23,706 bases of DNA from a virus. Below, piece by piece: positions 20,744 to 23,706 of the stretch. The notes under the pieces were generated by a model. That model did no database searches, had not been told where the DNA came from, and saw nothing but the letters and a program-made list of their open reading frames with translations. A program made the translations under genes and the position numbers. The stretch spans positions 1 through 23,706 of the IMG/VR virus record IMGVR_UViG_3300031957_002783; one strand, 5' to 3'. Every line of letters begins with the position of its first letter. Within the stretch, counting starts at the first letter, position 1.

Positions 20744-20855
20744 TCCCAGAAGGGAGTGCACGGCCCCGCCCCTAGCGACCCTACAAACGGAAGAAGCGGC
20801 GGGATGTTTGGTCAGCATAGACAGGTGGAAGCCCTGCGGAGAATAGACCGGTCGA

Positions 20856-20882
20856 GCGGGGGCGACTGAAAACCACCCCCGC
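20856..20882. terminator. Hairpin between convergent genes
   Basis: GCGGGGG (20856-20862) pairs with CCCCCGC (20876-20882) around a 13-base loop in the 152-base gap between the plus operon and the convergent integrase gene. No T tract follows in either direction, so it is a weak terminator candidate. The rest of this gap contains nothing I recognise. Confidence 0.4.
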
Positions 20883-20895
20883 ACCCATCCCAACA

Positions 20896-21864
20896 TCACC
20901 CCAAGCGCGCGGCGATATCCGCCGCCGTTTCGCGGTAATAGACGTTTTGCAAGATACGCAAATCGCGGTGCCCGGATATTTTGGCCAGCGTCATCACATC
21001 GACCTTGCGGGACAGCATGGTCAGGGCCGCCGCGCGGCTATCGTGAAACGTCAGACCATCGACCAGTGCCCGCGCCTTGATTTTGCGAAACAGAACATCC
21101 AATTGACGACTGGTCAGGCCGAACACCGGATCCAGATCGGGCGGCAACTGCCCGATCAAATCGACCGCCACCGACGACAACGGCACATCGCGCGCGTGCC
21201 CGTTTTTCGTCATCGGCAGGTGCGCAACCCTGTTTTCTAAATCCAGATTGTCACGGGTCAGACCGACGATTTCACCCGCCCGCATGGCTGTTTCCGACGC
21301 GAACCTGAACGCATGAAAGGCCCGCGCCGTGGCCGTGGTCAAATCATCACCCGCCGCATGCGCCAACCGCTCCAATTCGTCGGGCTGGGGCAGGCGGTCA
21401 CGCGGCGCGGGCTTGCGGGGCTTGCGCACGTCTGCCATGGGATTTGTTGTGATCAGCCCCCATTCGCGCCGCGCCTGTGTCAGGACCGCCGACAACAACG
21501 ATATTTCGCGCAACACTGAATTTGCCCCGACCTCGGCAGACCGCCGATCACGCCATGACGCCAGATCCCCCGCCGACAGTTCGCCAATCGGCACCCGCGA
21601 AATCGGATCGCGGCACAGCATTTCCAAACGGATCATTTCCCAACGCGCGCCGCGCTTGGACGGGGAAACCTCCCGCGCATAGCGCTGCATCACGTCACCG
21701 AACGGCACACGGACGGCCAATTTTTCGCGATTGTCGATTTCATAGATTGTGCGATTGGCCCAATCCTCGCAGGCCCTCTTGGTCGGCAGGACCTTGCTAC
21801 GCCGGACCCCGTTTCGATAGATTTCGACCCTATAGCCGCTTTTCTGCTTTCGAATCGTCGCCAT
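20896..21864 (-). CDS. Tyrosine recombinase, phage integrase
   Basis: A 322-residue protein. The arm-type N-terminal domain covers about residues 1-50 (MATIRKQKSGYRVEIYRNGV), the SAM-like core domain about 53-140, and the catalytic domain 155-322. Catalytic residues visible are Arg195 (ETAMRAGEI), Lys220 (MTKNGHARDVPL), His274 and Arg277 (FHDSRAAALT), His299 (SGHRD) and the nucleophile Tyr309 or Tyr310 (NVYYRET). All are intact. It reads away from the tRNA gene, and its start lies 154 bases from the tRNA 3' end with a set of repeats in between. It would integrate and excise the prophage at the tRNA-Thr site. Confidence 0.96.
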   Translation of the reverse strand: MATIRKQKSGYRVEIYRNGVRRSKVLPTKRACEDWANRTIYEIDNREKLAVRVPFGDVMQRYAREVSPSKRGARWEMIRLEMLCRDPISRVPIGELSAGDLASWRDRRSAEVGANSVLREISLLSAVLTQARREWGLITTNPMADVRKPRKPAPRDRLPQPDELERLAHAAGDDLTTATARAFHAFRFASETAMRAGEIVGLTRDNLDLENRVAHLPMTKNGHARDVPLSSVAVDLIGQLPPDLDPVFGLTSRQLDVLFRKIKARALVDGLTFHDSRAAALTMLSRKVDVMTLAKISGHRDLRILQNVYYRETAADIAARLG

Positions 21865-21876
21865 TCAAACCCCAAG

Positions 21877-21972
21877 ATGCGTAATGCCATGCGTAAATCG
21901 CGCGTAATACCGTGCGCGATTTTGCGTATTTTTGGCAAGCACTTTAGGGCAGGTCGGGCGCAAATGCGTCAA
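21877..21972. repeat. Direct repeats, probable integrase arm-type sites
   Basis: Short repeats of the form (A)TGCGTAAT occur at 21877-21885, 21889-21898 (ATGCGTAAAT), 21901-21908 (CGCGTAAT), 21922-21930 (TTGCGTATT) and about 21963-21972 (AATGCGTCAA). The first three are 12 bases apart. They lie between the integrase start and the tRNA, where arm-binding sites of tyrosine integrases are expected, and may also regulate the int promoter. Confidence 0.6.
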
Positions 21973-22017
21973 TTTGCAGTTATTTTAGCGAATTTTCCCG
22001 CACTGCGCTGCAATCAC

Positions 22018-22060
22018 TGGTGCCCCCACACGGACTCGAACCGCGGACCCACTGATTACA
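22018..22060 (-). other. Predicted attachment-site core in the 3' part of tRNA-Thr
   Basis: The prophage side meets the 3' end of the tRNA gene and the integrase gene adjoins it, the usual geometry for a tRNA-targeting integrase. The att core is expected within the T arm to CCA end (about 22018-22060), with a second partial copy at the far end of the prophage, which is outside this window. The exact crossover cannot be seen. Confidence 0.5.
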
Positions 22061-22093
22061 AATCAGTTGCTCTACCAGCTGAGCTATAGGGGC
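22018..22093 (-). tRNA. tRNA-Thr (anticodon TGT)
   Basis: Read on the minus strand from 22093, all cloverleaf parts are present: acceptor GCCCCTA pairing with TGGGGGC, D arm with GCTC/GAGC, anticodon stem ACTGA/TCAGT enclosing TTTGTAA (anticodon TGT), T arm with GGTTCGAGTCC, discriminator A and an encoded CCA (22020-22018). Length 76 including CCA. The gene is intact and serves as the prophage integration site. Confidence 0.96.
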
Positions 22094-22135
22094 ACTGACG
22101 CCGATTTAGCGTCGGATTCGCGGGGGCGCAAGGGG

Positions 22136-23632
22136 TTACCTGTTGGCCCGCGCCAAAAGAAGCACCGCGACCAATCCGACGCCAATCACCAACAGAGCTG
22201 CGGGCGATGCGTCGTTGATGTTTTCAAGCGAGGCCTTCTCATAGACCCGCGTTGCCAGCGTGTTGAACCCGAACGGGCGCAGGAGCAGAGTGGCGGGCAG
22301 TTCCTTGACGCAATCGACGAACACCAACAACAGCGCCGTCCCGATTGAGCCGCGGATCAGGGGCAGATAGACCTCAACCAAAGTGCCCCGCGCCGACCGC
22401 CCGAGAGAGCGCGCCGCCATCGGCAAACTGGGCGTGACACGGCCAAAAGCGGAATCCGCCGCGCCTTGGGCAATCGCGAAAAACCGCACGCAATAGGCAT
22501 AGATGACGGCAAAGGCAGACCCGGTCATCAACAGGCCCACGCGGTCCTCCGTGAACCGCTCAAGAAACGCGGCCAGCGCGTTGTCCGCCGCCGCCATCGG
22601 GATCAGTAGCCCCACCGCCAGAACCGCCCCCGGCGCGGCATAGCCAAGGGTCGTCACCGGCAACAACAGGCGCGGCAGTTGCTTGCCGCTGAGCCGGACG
22701 CCATAGACAAGGAACAGGGCCGCCGTCACCGTCACAAACGCAGCGATCCCACCCGCAGACAGGGTATGCCCCAGCGCCCGCAACAGGCCCGGCGCCAACC
22801 AGCCCGAGGTCGCATCCGCCGCGTGATAGCCGATCACCGCCGTCGGCAAGGCGAACCCAAGCGCAAAGGGCACCGCACAGAACAGCATCGCCAACAGGCC
22901 CTGCACGCCGGTCAGTTCGATCTTGGTGATCGGGCGGCTGTGCCGAGGCGGGTTAAAGAACCGCATGCGTCGACGACTGACCTTTTCCATGCCCATCAGG
23001 AACAGGATCATCACAAGGATCACCGACGAAATCTGGGCCGCGCCGCCCGCGTTGCCACCTTCTAGCCAGACGCTAAAGATACCGGTGGTCAGGGTCTGCA
23101 CGGCGAAAAATTCGACCACGCCGAAATCGTTGACCGTCTCCATCATCACGATGGCACAGCCCGCCGCGATGGCCGGACGCGCCAAGGGCAGGCCCACACG
23201 ACGGAACCGCCCGAAAGGACCGGCCCCAAGGGCACGGGCGACTTCATAGGTGCCGCCAGATTGCTCACGCAGTGCCGCGCGGGTCAGAAGGTACACATAA
23301 GGGTAGAGCGACACCGACAGCACCAGAATGGCCGCACCACGGGACCGGATTTCGGGGAACCAATAGTCGCGCGCGCTGCTCCACCCGAAAATCTGGCGCA
23401 ACAGGGTCTGAACCGGACCCGCGTATTCCAGAAAATCGACCAACGCATAGGCCCCCACATAGGCCGGGATCGCCAGCGGCAACAGCAACAGCCATTCCAG
23501 CCACCGCGCACCGGGAAAACGGTACATCGTGACCAACCACGCCGCCCCCGTCCCCATGGCCGCCGCAAGGGCCGCAACACAGACCATCAAGATGCCTGTG
23601 TTCATCACGTAGCGCGGCAAGGTCGCTGGCAT
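22136..23632 (-). CDS. Iron-type ABC transporter permease (two fused permease domains), N-terminus missing
   Basis: A 498-residue hydrophobic protein with two binding-protein-dependent transport domains and about ten to twelve membrane spans. The EAA loops that contact the ATPase are YEVARALGAGPFGRFRRVGL (from residue 129) and MAARSLGRSARGTLVEVYLP (about 400-420). LEYAGPVQT and ARDYWFPEIRS are hallmarks of the Fe(III)-type (SfuB/FbpB-like) permeases. Relatives have additional N-terminal residues with a first membrane span before the LPRYV motif, here at residues 5-9. An in-frame stop lies directly before the ATG and the sequence upstream is unlike the rest, so the gene is truncated by a rearrangement or an assembly end. 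It is host DNA outside the prophage. Confidence 0.85.
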   Translation of the reverse strand: MPATLPRYVMNTGILMVCVAALAAAMGTGAAWLVTMYRFPGARWLEWLLLLPLAIPAYVGAYALVDFLEYAGPVQTLLRQIFGWSSARDYWFPEIRSRGAAILVLSVSLYPYVYLLTRAALREQSGGTYEVARALGAGPFGRFRRVGLPLARPAIAAGCAIVMMETVNDFGVVEFFAVQTLTTGIFSVWLEGGNAGGAAQISSVILVMILFLMGMEKVSRRRMRFFNPPRHSRPITKIELTGVQGLLAMLFCAVPFALGFALPTAVIGYHAADATSGWLAPGLLRALGHTLSAGGIAAFVTVTAALFLVYGVRLSGKQLPRLLLPVTTLGYAAPGAVLAVGLLIPMAAADNALAAFLERFTEDRVGLLMTGSAFAVIYAYCVRFFAIAQGAADSAFGRVTPSLPMAARSLGRSARGTLVEVYLPLIRGSIGTALLLVFVDCVKELPATLLLRPFGFNTLATRVYEKASLENINDASPAALLVIGVGLVAVLLLARANR

Positions 23633-23706
23633 TCAGCAGTATTACGCAGGCGGCGCTGGTGCTCCAGGTGTAGCTGGATACAGAGATCCAGCTACCGGTG
23701 CGATCA
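23633..23706. other. Terminal segment of foreign character
   Basis: The last 74 bases stop matching a permease gene and have a different codon flavour. The plus frame reads QQYYAGGAGAPGVAGYRDPA then TGAI, a Gly/Ala-rich stretch using GGT, GTA, GGA and AGA. A 9-bp inverted repeat (TAGCTGGAT 23671-23679, ATCCAGCTA 23686-23694) lies inside. Too short to identify; a contig-end artefact, an insertion or a rearrangement junction are all possible. Confidence 0.5.

Noticed and set aside
1-23706. CRISPR arrays, rRNA genes, transposase genes
   Set aside because: Looked for regularly spaced repeats, rRNA-like sequence and transposase motifs; none seen. The only repeat groups are the operators, the int-proximal repeats and the tape-measure repeats.

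Overview
This is the int-proximal part of a temperate, HK97-type siphophage genome (prophage). It is integrated beside a tRNA-Thr(UGU) gene in what looks like a Rhodobacterales (Alphaproteobacteria) chromosome. The host call rests on high GC, the strong Gly/Ala/Arg-rich coding style, virion proteins of the same families as the Rhodobacter gene transfer agent (gp6, gp8, gp9 and gp10 types), and a flanking iron-type ABC permease of alphaproteobacterial character. The left edge cuts the tape-measure gene, so distal tail, lysis and the far attachment site lie outside the window.

Layout. 1-11025, minus strand: the late operon, read right to left: HNH nuclease, small and large terminase, portal, ClpP-type prohead protease, major capsid, an unrecognised protein, head-tail connector, closure protein, gp10-like neck protein, tail terminator, a 66-aa protein, tail tube, two tail-chaperone frames, tape measure. 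Terminator-like hairpins sit just before the capsid and tail-tube genes. A promoter followed by a terminator precedes the HNH gene. 11146-16710, minus strand: the early operon, running from a Cro-like gene through a CII-like regulator, small overlapping genes, a four-repeat DNA-binding protein, an orphan beta-class DNA methyltransferase, zinc-ribbon proteins, a possible replication protein beside an AT-rich stretch with a perfect DnaA box, and a gene placed where a late-gene antiterminator would be.

16718-17723 is the immunity region. A plus-strand XRE repressor and a HIRAN-domain gene lie between two operator clusters, three 18-bp sites on the right-operator side and two on the other, all variants of one palindrome. 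This is the lambda OR/OL plan. 17749-20743, plus strand: about a dozen tiny coupled genes, mostly unrecognised, including a candidate Acb2/Tad1-like cyclic-nucleotide sponge and an excisionase-like HTH protein. 20896-21864, minus strand: tyrosine integrase, followed by short direct repeats that look like arm sites, then the tRNA. 22136-23632, minus strand: chromosomal permease whose N-terminus is missing. The last 74 bases do not look like the rest.

How it works together: the repressor would silence both early operons. After induction, leftward (minus) transcription makes the replication and regulatory proteins and finally the late regulator, which opens the virion operon. The plus-strand operon supplies host-takeover or anti-defence proteins and excision. 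The most interesting items are an unreported-looking -1 frameshift in the tail chaperone, the 3+2 operator system, the Acb2-like protein, the HTH-repeat protein beside the methyltransferase, and the broken right end.
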